Shown: positions 44,458 to 52,146, counted from the first letter of the stretch. The stretch is DNA of 64,000 nucleotides from Lachnospiraceae bacterium NC2008 (GCA_000687675.1 JHWS01000006.1:1-64000); one strand, 5' to 3'. Numbers and translations: made by a program. The notes: generated from the sequence alone by a model not told the origin.

Positions 44458-44674
44458 GGGGACGTGGATATGTTTATGCAGGCATATCCTCGTACTGCAA
44501 ATATATTTGCTCCTAATTGCCAAACGTTCCGAGGAACTAGTCCACGTCTATCTAAGACGCTCAGGAAAGCCTTCGCGCCTAAGATATCCGGGACGGATTT
44601 CCTCTCCACGGCAATTAAATGTCGCAAATCTATCTGCAGTACAGGATACGCAGTCAAGAATATGTCACGTCCCC
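44458..44674 (-). repeat. Long-hairpin intercistronic element, copy 5 (inverted)
   Basis: The core (44505-44629) is in the opposite orientation to copies 1-4, running GAGCAAAT-end first on the plus strand. Read on its own strand the compensated helix is GTCC/GGAC, a third version of the pair. The outer arms are the longest, about 45-47 bp each, from GGGGACGTGGATATG to the complement CATATGTC-like end ACGTCCCC, with segments such as TATCCTCGTACTGCA opposite TGCAGTACAGGATA. It lies between the DUF3048 gene and the ABC exporter. Confidence 0.85.
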
Positions 44675-44722
44675 TGTTTGTATATATTAATAACCGTTTT
44701 CAACTAGTCAGGAGGTTTGACT

Positions 44723-46507
44723 ATGGTAAAAATCTTACTCAAAGAGGTTAAGGAATTTAAGAAAGAATCGATTCTAACACCTCTGTGTATGATTTTCGAA
44801 GTTATCTTCGAGACATTTATACCACTATGCTCTGGCGCTATCGTAGACAATGGCGTAAAGCAGGCTAATATGCCATATGTGTGGAAGATGGGAGCAGTTA
44901 TGCTTGCTCTTGCACTTGGTGGCCTTATTTCAGGTTGCCTTGGTGGTATATTTGGCGCTAAGGCGGCTACAGGCTTTGCCAGAAATCTAAGAAAGAAGAT
45001 GTATGATAATATTCAGACATTTTCATTTTCTAATATTGATAAGTTTTCTACAGCAGGTTTGGTTACAAGACTAACAACAGACGTAACTAATATTCAGAAT
45101 GCTTATCAGATGATTCTTCGTATGGCATTTCGTGCACCTATCAGTCTTATAGTTGCCATGATTATGGCTTATTCTATATCTCCAAAGATAGCCAACGTTT
45201 ACTTAATCGCAGTTATATTCCTTGCAACTATAGTTATCATTCTTATGATTTCGGCTATGAAGTATTTCAGGCAGGTGTTTAAGAAGTACGATGACCTTAA
45301 TGAATCAGTTCAGGAAAATACCAATGCCATTCGTGTGGTTAAGGCATATGTTCGTGAAGACTATGAAGTTAGTAAGTTTAAGAAGGCCAGCGAGAATATC
45401 TATAAGATGTTTGTTAAGGCTGAGTCTAAGGTAGTTATCAATATGCCTGTTATGATGTTTACTATCTACGGCTGTATTATATCTATCAGCTATGTTGGCG
45501 CACATATGATATCAGCTGGAGCTCTTACAACTGGTAAACTTATGACCCTTCTTCAGTACTGTATGAATATTCTTTTCAGCCTTATGATGCTGTCTATGAT
45601 ATTCGTTATGGTATCAATGAGTATGGCAAGTGCAGAACGTATTGCCGAGGTTATTAAGGAAGAGCCAGACATTACAAATCCTGAAAATCCAGTTATGACA
45701 GTAGCAAATGGTGATATTGAATTCAAGGATGTTGATTTCTCATATGCTGTTGATGGAAAGGGCGAAGCCGTTCTTAAGGATATTAATCTTCATATTAGGT
45801 CAGGAGAGACTATAGGTATCATAGGACCAACCGGTTCTGCCAAGTCCAGTCTGGTTAACCTTATAAGCAGACTTTATGATGTAACAGCAGGTGAGCTTCT
45901 TGTTGGTGGTAAGAATGTTAAGGAATATGATCTTCAGGTTCTTAGAGACCAGGTTGCTGTTGTTCTTCAGAAGAATGTCCTTTTCTCAGGAACTATATTA
46001 GATAACCTTCGCTGGGGTAATAAGGATGCTACTTTAGAGGAATGTCAGGCAGCATGTAAGATTGCTTGCGCCGATGAATTTATACAGGGCTTTGAAAATG
46101 GTTATGATACATATATAGAGCAGGGTGGTAGCAATGTTTCTGGTGGACAGAAGCAGAGACTTTGTATAGCAAGAGCCCTTCTTAAGAAACCTAAGATTCT
46201 TATCTTAGATGATTCTACAAGTGCTGTTGATACTGCAACAGATGCTAAGATTCGTAAGGGATTCTTAGAGGAGATACCTGATACAACCAAGATTATTATC
46301 GCTCAGCGTATATCAAGTATCCAAGCTGCTGACCGTATCATAGTTATGGAAGAAGGCCGTATCAATGGTATTGGTTCACATGATGAACTAATTAAGACGA
46401 ATGAGATTTATAAAGATGTATATGAATCGCAAAATGGTGGAAGTGGTGACTTCGACGAAGTAGGGGACCCAGTAAAGTCCCAGAATACAGAAGGAGGTGA
46501 CAGATAA
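44723..46507 (+). CDS. ABC exporter, half-transporter with degenerate ATP site
   Basis: About 594 residues from ATG 44723, seven bases after GGAGG. Six membrane spans are followed by a nucleotide-binding domain with GPTGSAKSS (Walker A with Ala for the second Gly), VSGGQKQRLCIARALL (signature) and ILILDDSTSAVDT (Walker B with Asp where the catalytic Glu normally sits). These departures suggest the non-hydrolysing half of a heterodimer. Its stop overlaps the partner's start. Exported substrate unknown; drugs, lipids or peptides are usual. Confidence 0.87.
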   Translation: MVKILLKEVKEFKKESILTPLCMIFEVIFETFIPLCSGAIVDNGVKQANMPYVWKMGAVMLALALGGLISGCLGGIFGAKAATGFARNLRKKMYDNIQTFSFSNIDKFSTAGLVTRLTTDVTNIQNAYQMILRMAFRAPISLIVAMIMAYSISPKIANVYLIAVIFLATIVIILMISAMKYFRQVFKKYDDLNESVQENTNAIRVVKAYVREDYEVSKFKKASENIYKMFVKAESKVVINMPVMMFTIYGCIISISYVGAHMISAGALTTGKLMTLLQYCMNILFSLMMLSMIFVMVSMSMASAERIAEVIKEEPDITNPENPVMTVANGDIEFKDVDFSYAVDGKGEAVLKDINLHIRSGETIGIIGPTGSAKSSLVNLISRLYDVTAGELLVGGKNVKEYDLQVLRDQVAVVLQKNVLFSGTILDNLRWGNKDATLEECQAACKIACADEFIQGFENGYDTYIEQGGSNVSGGQKQRLCIARALLKKPKILILDDSTSAVDTATDAKIRKGFLEEIPDTTKIIIAQRISSIQAADRIIVMEEGRINGIGSHDELIKTNEIYKDVYESQNGGSGDFDEVGDPVKSQNTEGGDR

Positions 46508-48429
46508 TGGCACAGCCTCAGGCAAAAGAAGTTAAGATGGGTAGAGCTAGGGGAATAGGACCAAAGCCAAAGCTTAAGAATCCAAAGGAGACATTTACAA
46601 GACTTATAAGCTATTGCTTTTCAAAATATAAGTTGCAGATGGTTATTGTAATTATCTGTATCATCCTGTCGGTACTTGCATCTCTTTTTGGTAACATGTT
46701 CCTTCAGACACTTTTTGATAAATACATGACTCCTCTTGAAAAGGGAGAGATGAAGGGATACGCAAAGCTTGTTAAGGCACTTATTTTTATGGGCTGTATT
46801 TACCTTGTAGGTGTTTGCTCATCATTTTGCTATAACAAGATTATGGTATATGTTACACAGGGTACTCTTAAGAAACTTCGTAGTGACTTGTTTACCAAGA
46901 TGGAGAAGCTTCCAATAAAGTACTTTGATACACATGCTCACGGTGACATTATGTCTGTCTATACCAACGATGTGGATACACTTCGTCAAATGATTAGCCA
47001 GAGTATGCCACAGCTTATTAACTCTTCTATTACAGTTATCGGTACAGTGATATGTATGATTATTCTTAGCATACCTCTTACTTTGATTAACCTTCTTATG
47101 GTTGGTGTGACCCTCTTTACCTCTGCGAAAGTTGTTAAGAGGTCCAGCGAGAATTTTATTGCCCAGCAGATGAATCTTGGTAAGATTAATGGTTTTATCG
47201 AGGAGAATATTACTGGTCAGAAGGTTGTAAAGGTCTTTAACCATGAGCAGGAAGGTATCGAGAAGTTTGATGAACTTAATGAGAACCTCTTCCAGTCAGC
47301 AAAAAATGCCAATTCGTTTATCAACCTTATGGGCCCAATCAATGCCCAGCTTGGTAACCTTGGTTATGTTATTATTGCTGTAGCTGGTGGATATATGGCA
47401 GTTGGCCATATTGGAGGAATAACAATTGGTACTATTGTTTCCTTCCTTACACTTAATAAGACATTTAACATGCCTGTTATGCAGATATCTCAGCAGTTTA
47501 ACAGTGTGGTTATGGCTCTTGCGGGTGCAGAGCGAATTTTCGACCTTTTAGATGAAAAGGACGAGATAGATGAAGGTTACGTTAAACTTGTGAATGCCAA
47601 CATAGTAGATGGCAAGATTACAGAGTCTGATAAGGTAACAGGTGTCTGGGCCTGGAAGCATTTTCACAAGGCTGACGGAACTACAACCTACCAGAAACTT
47701 GAAGGCGACGTGGTATTTGACGATGTAGACTTTGGCTATGATGACAGCAAGATGGTGCTCCACAATATAACTATGGAAGCTAAGCCTGGCCAGAAGATTG
47801 CATTTGTCGGTTCTACAGGTGCCGGTAAGACAACAATTACTAACCTAATTAACAGATTTTATTACATACAGGATGGTAAGATCAGATACGACGGAATCAA
47901 TATTAATAAGATTATGAAGGATGATCTTAGACATTCACTGGGTATAGTTCTTCAGGATACCCACCTCTTTACAGGTACAGTCCGTGACAACATTAAGTTT
48001 GGAAAGCTTGATGCTACTGAAGAGGAAGTTATAGCAGCAGCTAAACTGGCCAATGCCCACGGCTTTATCACAAGACTTCCACAGGGCTACGATACTATGC
48101 TTACTGGTGACGGCGCCAACCTGTCACAGGGTCAGCGTCAGCTATTATCCATAGCAAGAGCGGCTATAGCTAATCCACCAGTTCTTATCCTTGATGAAGC
48201 AACCAGTTCTATTGATACAAGAACTGAGAAGCTTATTCAGTCTGGTATGGACAAACTTATGCATGGCAGAACATCTTTTGTAATTGCCCATAGATTATCT
48301 ACTATTAAGAACAGTGACTGTATCATGGTTCTTGAGAAGGGACGTATTATCGAAAGAGGTTCACATGATGAACTTATGGAGAAGAAGGGAAAGTATTACT
48401 CACTCTATACTGGAAATATGATAGCGTAA
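46507..48429 (+). CDS. ABC exporter, catalytic half-transporter
   Basis: A 640-residue protein with a basic N-terminal tail, six membrane spans, and a complete nucleotide-binding domain: GSTGAGKTT (Walker A), LSQGQRQLLSIARA (signature with Gln in place of the first Gly), LILDEATSSIDT (Walker B with Glu) and VIAHRLST (H-loop). An insertion of about 40 residues before the ATPase domain (DGKITESDKVTGVWAWKHFH) is common in such partners. It is translationally coupled to the preceding half-transporter, giving a heterodimeric exporter. Confidence 0.9.
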   Translation: MAQPQAKEVKMGRARGIGPKPKLKNPKETFTRLISYCFSKYKLQMVIVIICIILSVLASLFGNMFLQTLFDKYMTPLEKGEMKGYAKLVKALIFMGCIYLVGVCSSFCYNKIMVYVTQGTLKKLRSDLFTKMEKLPIKYFDTHAHGDIMSVYTNDVDTLRQMISQSMPQLINSSITVIGTVICMIILSIPLTLINLLMVGVTLFTSAKVVKRSSENFIAQQMNLGKINGFIEENITGQKVVKVFNHEQEGIEKFDELNENLFQSAKNANSFINLMGPINAQLGNLGYVIIAVAGGYMAVGHIGGITIGTIVSFLTLNKTFNMPVMQISQQFNSVVMALAGAERIFDLLDEKDEIDEGYVKLVNANIVDGKITESDKVTGVWAWKHFHKADGTTTYQKLEGDVVFDDVDFGYDDSKMVLHNITMEAKPGQKIAFVGSTGAGKTTITNLINRFYYIQDGKIRYDGININKIMKDDLRHSLGIVLQDTHLFTGTVRDNIKFGKLDATEEEVIAAAKLANAHGFITRLPQGYDTMLTGDGANLSQGQRQLLSIARAAIANPPVLILDEATSSIDTRTEKLIQSGMDKLMHGRTSFVIAHRLSTIKNSDCIMVLEKGRIIERGSHDELMEKKGKYYSLYTGNMIA

Positions 48430-48436
48430 TAAATAT

Positions 48437-48467
48437 ATGCCCTAAGGCTTGGCCAAGGGGCATTTTT
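48437..48467 (+). terminator. Terminator after the ABC exporter operon
   Basis: ATGCCCT pairs with AGGGGCAT around an AAGGCTTGGCCA loop that itself can pair, followed by five T's. Confidence 0.7.
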
Positions 48468-48629
48468 CTATACAAGTGTATGTTTTTCAATATAAAAAAA
48501 TGTTTTCATAAAATATAGAATGTGTTATCATATATAAGGATTTTTTAACGGAATGGCTGGCAGTAAGCCGTGGGCCTACAGTTAGCACATAACCGTGATA
48601 ATAATATAATTTTACGGAGGTAAATTGAA

Positions 48630-49496
48630 ATGGCATTAGTTTCAGCAGCAGAAATGGTTAAAAAGGCTCATGAAGGCCACTATGCAATTCCTGCATTCAA
48701 CACAAACAACCTTGAGTGGACAAAGTCTATCTTAGCAGGTATCGAGGAAGCAAAGTCTCCTGCAATCATCCAGGTTTCAGAAGGCGCAGCTAAGTACATG
48801 GGCGGATACAAGATGGTAGTAGATCTTATCAACGATCTTTACGATTCAATGGGAATCACAGTTCCTGTAGCTCTTCACCTTGATCATGGTACATACGACG
48901 GAGCAAAGAAGTGTATCGAAGTTGGTTTCACATCAGTTATGTTTGATGGTTCACACTTTGACTTCGAAGAGAACAAGGCTAAGTCTAAAGAGATCATCGA
49001 TCTTGCACACTCTAAGGGAATCTCAGTAGAGTGCGAAGTTGGTGGTATCGGTGGTGAAGAAGATGGTGTTGCTTCTATGGGTGAGCTTGCTGATCCTGCA
49101 GAATGTAAGACAATCTCTGATCTTGGTGTAGATTTCCTTGCAGCTGGTATCGGTAACATTCACGGTAAGTATCCAGCAAACTGGGCTGGTCTTAACTTCG
49201 AGCAGCTTGACAAGATTGACAAGGCTGTAGAGGGTAAGCCACTCGTTCTTCACGGTGGTTCAGGTATCCCATTTGATCAGGTACACAAGGCTGTAACACT
49301 TGGTGTTTCTAAGGTTAACATCAACACAGAGCTTCAGCTTGAGTTCGCTGCAGCTACACGTAAGTACATCGAAGATGGTAAGGATAAAGAAGGTAAGGGT
49401 TATGACCCACGTAAGCTTCTTAAGCCAGGTTTCGATGCAATCACAGCTAAGGTTGTTGATCTTTGCAAGAACTTCGGTTCAGCAGGTCAGGCTTAA
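48630..49496 (+). CDS. fba: Class II fructose-1,6-bisphosphate aldolase
   Basis: A 288-residue protein behind ACGGAGG. Zinc ligands are in LHLDHGTYD and VLHGGSGIPF, and the Asp/Glu-rich active site in SVMFDGSHFDFEENK and VECEVGGIGGEEDG. It cleaves fructose 1,6-bisphosphate to two triose phosphates. Codon use is strongly biased, as expected for a highly expressed glycolytic gene. A leader of about 80 bases with possible pairings (ACGG at both ends) precedes it. Confidence 0.95.
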   Translation: MALVSAAEMVKKAHEGHYAIPAFNTNNLEWTKSILAGIEEAKSPAIIQVSEGAAKYMGGYKMVVDLINDLYDSMGITVPVALHLDHGTYDGAKKCIEVGFTSVMFDGSHFDFEENKAKSKEIIDLAHSKGISVECEVGGIGGEEDGVASMGELADPAECKTISDLGVDFLAAGIGNIHGKYPANWAGLNFEQLDKIDKAVEGKPLVLHGGSGIPFDQVHKAVTLGVSKVNINTELQLEFAAATRKYIEDGKDKEGKGYDPRKLLKPGFDAITAKVVDLCKNFGSAGQA

Positions 49497-49525
49497 TCTT
49501 ACAGATATAGCATTATATAAAACTT

Positions 49526-49553
49526 CAGGGACTGCACCGCAGTCCCTGTTTTT
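49526..49553 (+). terminator. Terminator after fba
   Basis: CAGGGACTGC, ACC loop and GCAGTCCCTG form a 10-bp perfect stem with five T's. The same hairpin sequence recurs at 51781-51815, in front of the second antisense-RNA copy. Confidence 0.9.
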
Positions 49554-49581
49554 ATGTTTGACCTTTCTTAAATTATCATAT

Positions 49582-49698
49582 TTGACTTCAATCAATTTAA
49601 TGTTATAATTTAATCATAAAGGCATAACCGATAGACGGTTGCCCTGAACTTTTTGATAAAAAATAATCGCCAAGTTGTCAGGCCGGGCGATTTTTTTT
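49582..49698 (+). ncRNA. Orphan antitoxin-type small RNA (promoter to terminator), toxin gene lost
   Basis: A promoter TTGACT (49582-49587), 16-bp spacer, TATAAT (49604-49609) drives an RNA from about 49616 to a terminator (AATCGCC 49665-49671 with GGCGATT 49686-49692 and T run to 49698). The RNA starts AAAGGCATAACCGATAGACG and can form a hairpin with CGGTTGCC. It is nearly identical to the antitoxin RNA at 51864-51945. On the opposite strand only the final codons of a toxin frame are recognisable (CACATAAAAAA), so no toxin is encoded here. It lies just before the GNAT gene. Confidence 0.65.
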
Positions 49699-49735
49699 AT
49701 GTGAAATAAAGACATAGTTTTGAGAGGTAATTTTT

Positions 49736-50203
49736 ATGAACGTAGAATTAGTACCTGTAAAACGTGAAGATATAGAGACTGTTTGGAAGATGCAGGTGGA
49801 GGCATTTTCGGGGCTTCTTGAGAAATATCAAGACTATGATATAAGTCCAGCGGCAGACACTATAGATAAAGTGATAGCTAGGTTTGAACAGCCTTGGTCA
49901 ACATATTATTTTATTGTGGCTGAAAATGCTAAAGTTGGAGTTATAAGAATAATAGATAAAAAAGATGGTAGCAGAAAACGAATCTCACCTATATGGATCA
50001 TGTCTGAATATAGAAATAAAGGCTATGCAGGTCAGGCAATCCGTGAAGCCGAAAAGATTTACGGCGAAAACAACTGGTGCCTGGATACCATACTGCAGGA
50101 AAAGGGCAATTGCCACTTATATGAAAAACTTGGCTACCACCAAACCGGACAAATCGATAAGATAAGCGACCTTATGGATATTGTATATTACGAAAAAGAC
50201 TAA
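49736..50203 (+). CDS. GNAT-family N-acetyltransferase
   Basis: A 155-residue protein beginning MNVELVPVKREDIETVWKMQ, the usual first strand and helix of GNAT folds. The acetyl-CoA-binding region is IWIMSEYRNKGYAGQAIREA, matching (Q/R)xxGxGxxL in a weak form (R-N-K-G-Y-A-G). The C-terminus LYEKLGYHQTG is the typical YExLGF strand. It transfers an acetyl group to an unknown amine. It is followed closely by the convergent ProC-like gene; the tails share an AAAGACTAAG/CTTAGTCTTT hairpin that may terminate both. Confidence 0.82.
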   Translation: MNVELVPVKREDIETVWKMQVEAFSGLLEKYQDYDISPAADTIDKVIARFEQPWSTYYFIVAENAKVGVIRIIDKKDGSRKRISPIWIMSEYRNKGYAGQAIREAEKIYGENNWCLDTILQEKGNCHLYEKLGYHQTGQIDKISDLMDIVYYEKD

Positions 50204-50212
50204 GCCTAAAAC

Positions 50213-51037
50213 TTAGTCTTTTTCGTTAAATGACTTCGTAGCAGCGTCTGCTGTCTGTCTACGTTTCTCTAATGTCTTTTCAAACATCTCATCTGCAGTT
50301 TTTGGAAATCCTTCGTATATAACCTGTGAGCCTACTTCAGTAATACCTCCTTTAGTAGCTACTCTTGAAACAACATCTTCAAAAGACATGTTATTTTCAA
50401 GCATAAGCTGGCCAGTTGCGCACATGGTGTCCAGTACCATTTCTTCTATCTGATCATCAGGAATAGAAGTATGCTTCTTTGCTGACTGGCATACCACATC
50501 AAACATGGAGGCAATAAAGCCTGGCATACAGCTTACTAGTTCAGACCCCATACCAAGTTCATTTTCTGGAAGTTCGATAACATTACCTATAGTAGAAAGA
50601 AGTTCATTTAACAGATTTTTGTCTTCTTCGGTAATTAAATCATTATAGGAAATTAAAGTCTGTGACTGATTAATCTCAGCAGTTACGCTTGGAATAACCT
50701 TGGCGAACTTGCATTTAGTGATTTTCTCAAGGTTTGCAAATGACACACTGCCATTAAGAGAAACCAACAAACAATCCTTTCTTAGATATGGCGCAATTTC
50801 TTCTAAAACAGGTTTAATATCAATTGGCCTAAGGCAGATAAAAATAATATCTGAGTTTTTAGCTAATTCAATATTGTTCTTGCATATAGTATATCTGTCA
50901 TTAGCTTCCTCTATCTTTGAAACAGTACGATTTGCAACAAATAAAGCCTGGCTTTCCACAATCTTAGCCTGACTAAATTTGTTAAGAAGCATTTTCCCCA
51001 TACTTCCATATCCAATTATTCCAACATTCTTATCCAT
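50213..51037 (-). CDS. ProC/ComER-like pyrroline-5-carboxylate reductase family protein
   Basis: A 274-residue protein. The N-terminal Rossmann motif is VGIIGYGSMGKMLL and the helical dimerisation domain includes ELGMGSELVSCMPGFIASMFDVV and VATKGGITEVGSQVI, where TKGGxT is the ProC signature (here ATKGGITEVG). ProC makes proline; the related ComER is a competence/sporulation protein of unclear enzyme activity. With sequence differing from the usual start (FIGxGNM), a ComER-type paralogue is possible. Confidence 0.8.
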   Translation of the reverse strand: MDKNVGIIGYGSMGKMLLNKFSQAKIVESQALFVANRTVSKIEEANDRYTICKNNIELAKNSDIIFICLRPIDIKPVLEEIAPYLRKDCLLVSLNGSVSFANLEKITKCKFAKVIPSVTAEINQSQTLISYNDLITEEDKNLLNELLSTIGNVIELPENELGMGSELVSCMPGFIASMFDVVCQSAKKHTSIPDDQIEEMVLDTMCATGQLMLENNMSFEDVVSRVATKGGITEVGSQVIYEGFPKTADEMFEKTLEKRRQTADAATKSFNEKD

Positions 51038-51195
51038 AACAATCTCCTAAAATACGTTTTATAATCAATACCTTTTATATAGTTATTATTATATATTCCA
51101 AAATAAAACAGGCCTATACTATCACTAATATAAACCTGTTTTGCACGGAAATATTTACAAGATTGTACATAATATGATATATTCAATTCATTCAG

Positions 51196-51209
51196 GGAAC
51201 GGTCGTTCC
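51196..51209. promoter_or_regulatory. LexA/SOS-box-like palindrome
   Basis: GGAACGGTCGTTCC is a perfect palindrome that contains GAAC-N4-GTTC, the core of the Gram-positive LexA (DinR) site. It lies 60 bp before the first of two small genes (51269), downstream of A/T-rich promoter-like sequence (TATGATATATT near 51172). A second hairpin, TGCAGATTTTATCTGCA, follows at about 51213-51229. The flanking C/G of the strict CGAAC consensus is replaced. Confidence 0.45.
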
Positions 51210-51268
51210 AAGATGCAGATTTTATCTGCAGGTTTTCCACATTTTAATTTCTAACGAAAGGAGGAAAA

Positions 51269-51508
51269 ATGTATAACAAAAGAATATTGGATGCTATTGG
51301 CTTTTTCTTTGATTTTAGTCCAGTAATTCTTTCGCCTAAGGAATACTCTAAAATCATTCATGAGATTAATAGCCTATATTACGCTAAGTATCAAAGCCGT
51401 ATATTTTGCATGCACAGATCTTTGGAATTGCGTGATAGATATTGTATTTATTTTTTCGAAAATCATGGATATAATGATTACAATATCTATCGAAAAAAGT
51501 ATATTTGA
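51269..51508 (+). CDS. Small protein of unknown function, first of a pair
   Basis: A 79-residue protein behind GAAAGGAGG. It starts MYNKRILDAIGFFFDFSPVI and is rich in aromatic residues (11 Tyr, 8 Phe). No domain recognised. It lies downstream of an SOS-box-like palindrome and 15 bp before a second small gene, each with a strong ribosome site, so both appear expressed. Confidence 0.55.
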   Translation: MYNKRILDAIGFFFDFSPVILSPKEYSKIIHEINSLYYAKYQSRIFCMHRSLELRDRYCIYFFENHGYNDYNIYRKKYI

Positions 51509-51523
51509 TGAAAGGAGGCAACT

Positions 51524-51751
51524 ATGCAAGAATTATTAACAAAATTGAATGCTTTACCTGATGTATATGAAGACTTTATATATGGCACTGTTCACTATGC
51601 AAAGGAAAAGCCAGAACATTTAAAAGTATTACTCGATTACCTTAATAATAATGATAATCTTACAACCTCCGATGTTGTATATTTCATCTCAACCCAACCT
51701 GATTTTTTTGATGATAGTGCTGAGTTGTCAGCAGCAGAGAGAGTTTCTTAA
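51524..51751 (+). CDS. Small acidic protein of unknown function, second of a pair
   Basis: A 75-residue acidic protein behind GAAAGGAGGC. It reads MQELLTKLNALPDVYEDFIY at its start and then predicted helices; no cysteines and no membrane segment. The size, helical content and position behind another small gene would suit an antitoxin-like or phage-regulator-like protein, but nothing specific supports either. A strong terminator follows. Confidence 0.55.
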   Translation: MQELLTKLNALPDVYEDFIYGTVHYAKEKPEHLKVLLDYLNNNDNLTTSDVVYFISTQPDFFDDSAELSAAERVS

Positions 51752-51780
51752 ATCATTTCATTAAAACCTAATATAAACAT

Positions 51781-51815
51781 AAAAGCAGGGACTGCGGTAG
51801 CAGTCCCTGCTTTTA
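51781..51815 (+). terminator. Terminator after the small-gene pair
   Basis: AAAAGCAGGGACTGC, GGTA loop, GCAGTCCCTGCTTTT: a stem of about 15 bp flanked by A and T runs, probably active on both strands. Its core equals the fba terminator at 49526. Confidence 0.9.
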
Positions 51816-51829
51816 TTAAATTATCATAT

Positions 51830-51945
51830 TTGACTTCAATTAAATTAATGTTATAATTAAATCACAAAGGCATAACCGATAGACGGTTGCCTCTATATTT
51901 TAGTAAAAAATAATCGCAAGTTTAGAGGGCTGGCGATTATTTTTT
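51830..51945 (+). ncRNA. Antisense antitoxin RNA of a type I toxin-antitoxin locus
   Basis: Promoter TTGACT (51830-51835), 16-bp spacer, TATAAT (51852-51857); RNA from about 51864. It begins with GGCATAACC (51869-51877) in a hairpin closed by CGGTTGCC, and ends at the hairpin AATAATCGC (51909-51917) / GCGATTATT (51933-51941) with a T run. That terminator is shared with the convergent toxin mRNA, whose stop codon lies in it, so the two 3' ends are complementary. GGCATAACC is repeated in the same DNA direction at 52055-52063, inside the toxin leader, giving a second pairing region. This is the layout of Fst/RNA I-RNA II and TxpA/RatA-type loci. Confidence 0.75.
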
Positions 51946-52023
51946 ATGTGCAATCTTATAAACAAGACTAACAATAGCAACAATTAAGATACAAAACTGA
52001 ATTAAATCAGAGTAACTAACCAT
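51937..52023 (-). CDS. Type I toxin, holin-like (Hol_Tox/Fst-like), 28 residues
   Basis: On the minus strand ATG 52023 lies six bases after GGAGGG (52030-52035); an ATG at 52029 touches that site and would add Met-Ala. The peptide starts MVSYSDLIQFCILIVAIVSL, then VYKIAHKK: a short polar start, one membrane helix and a basic tail. This matches small 'putative holin-like toxin' peptides of Firmicutes. Membrane insertion and depolarisation are known for the family; here it is inferred. The antisense RNA overlaps its 3' end. The hairpin AGAGGG-TTATG-CCCTCT just upstream of the ribosome site may control translation. Confidence 0.78.
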   Translation of the reverse strand: MVSYSDLIQFCILIVAIVSLVYKIAHKK

Positions 52024-52117
52024 GGCCATCCCTCCTTTCTTTTTCAGATTAGAGGGCATAACCCTCTAGAGGAGAGGGCAACCGCCTACCGCTAAGGTTA
52101 TACCTTTGCTTAGAAAT

Positions 52118-52146
52118 ATTATATAATACCGAACGTAAGTTTGCAA
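52118..52146 (-). promoter_or_regulatory. Promoter of the type I toxin mRNA
   Basis: On the minus strand TTGCAA (52141-52146) and TATAAT (52118-52123) are 17 bp apart. Transcription would start near 52111 and give a leader of about 90 bases containing AAAGGTATAACC and GGTTGCC, echoing the start of the antitoxin RNA, before the ribosome site. Confidence 0.7.

Noticed and set aside
20181-44674. Long-hairpin repeats as HEARO/OMEGA-type guide RNAs or group II intron remnants
   Set aside because: No associated nuclease or reverse transcriptase gene is in the window, and the single long rod-like hairpin does not resemble those RNAs. Not excluded, but unsupported.
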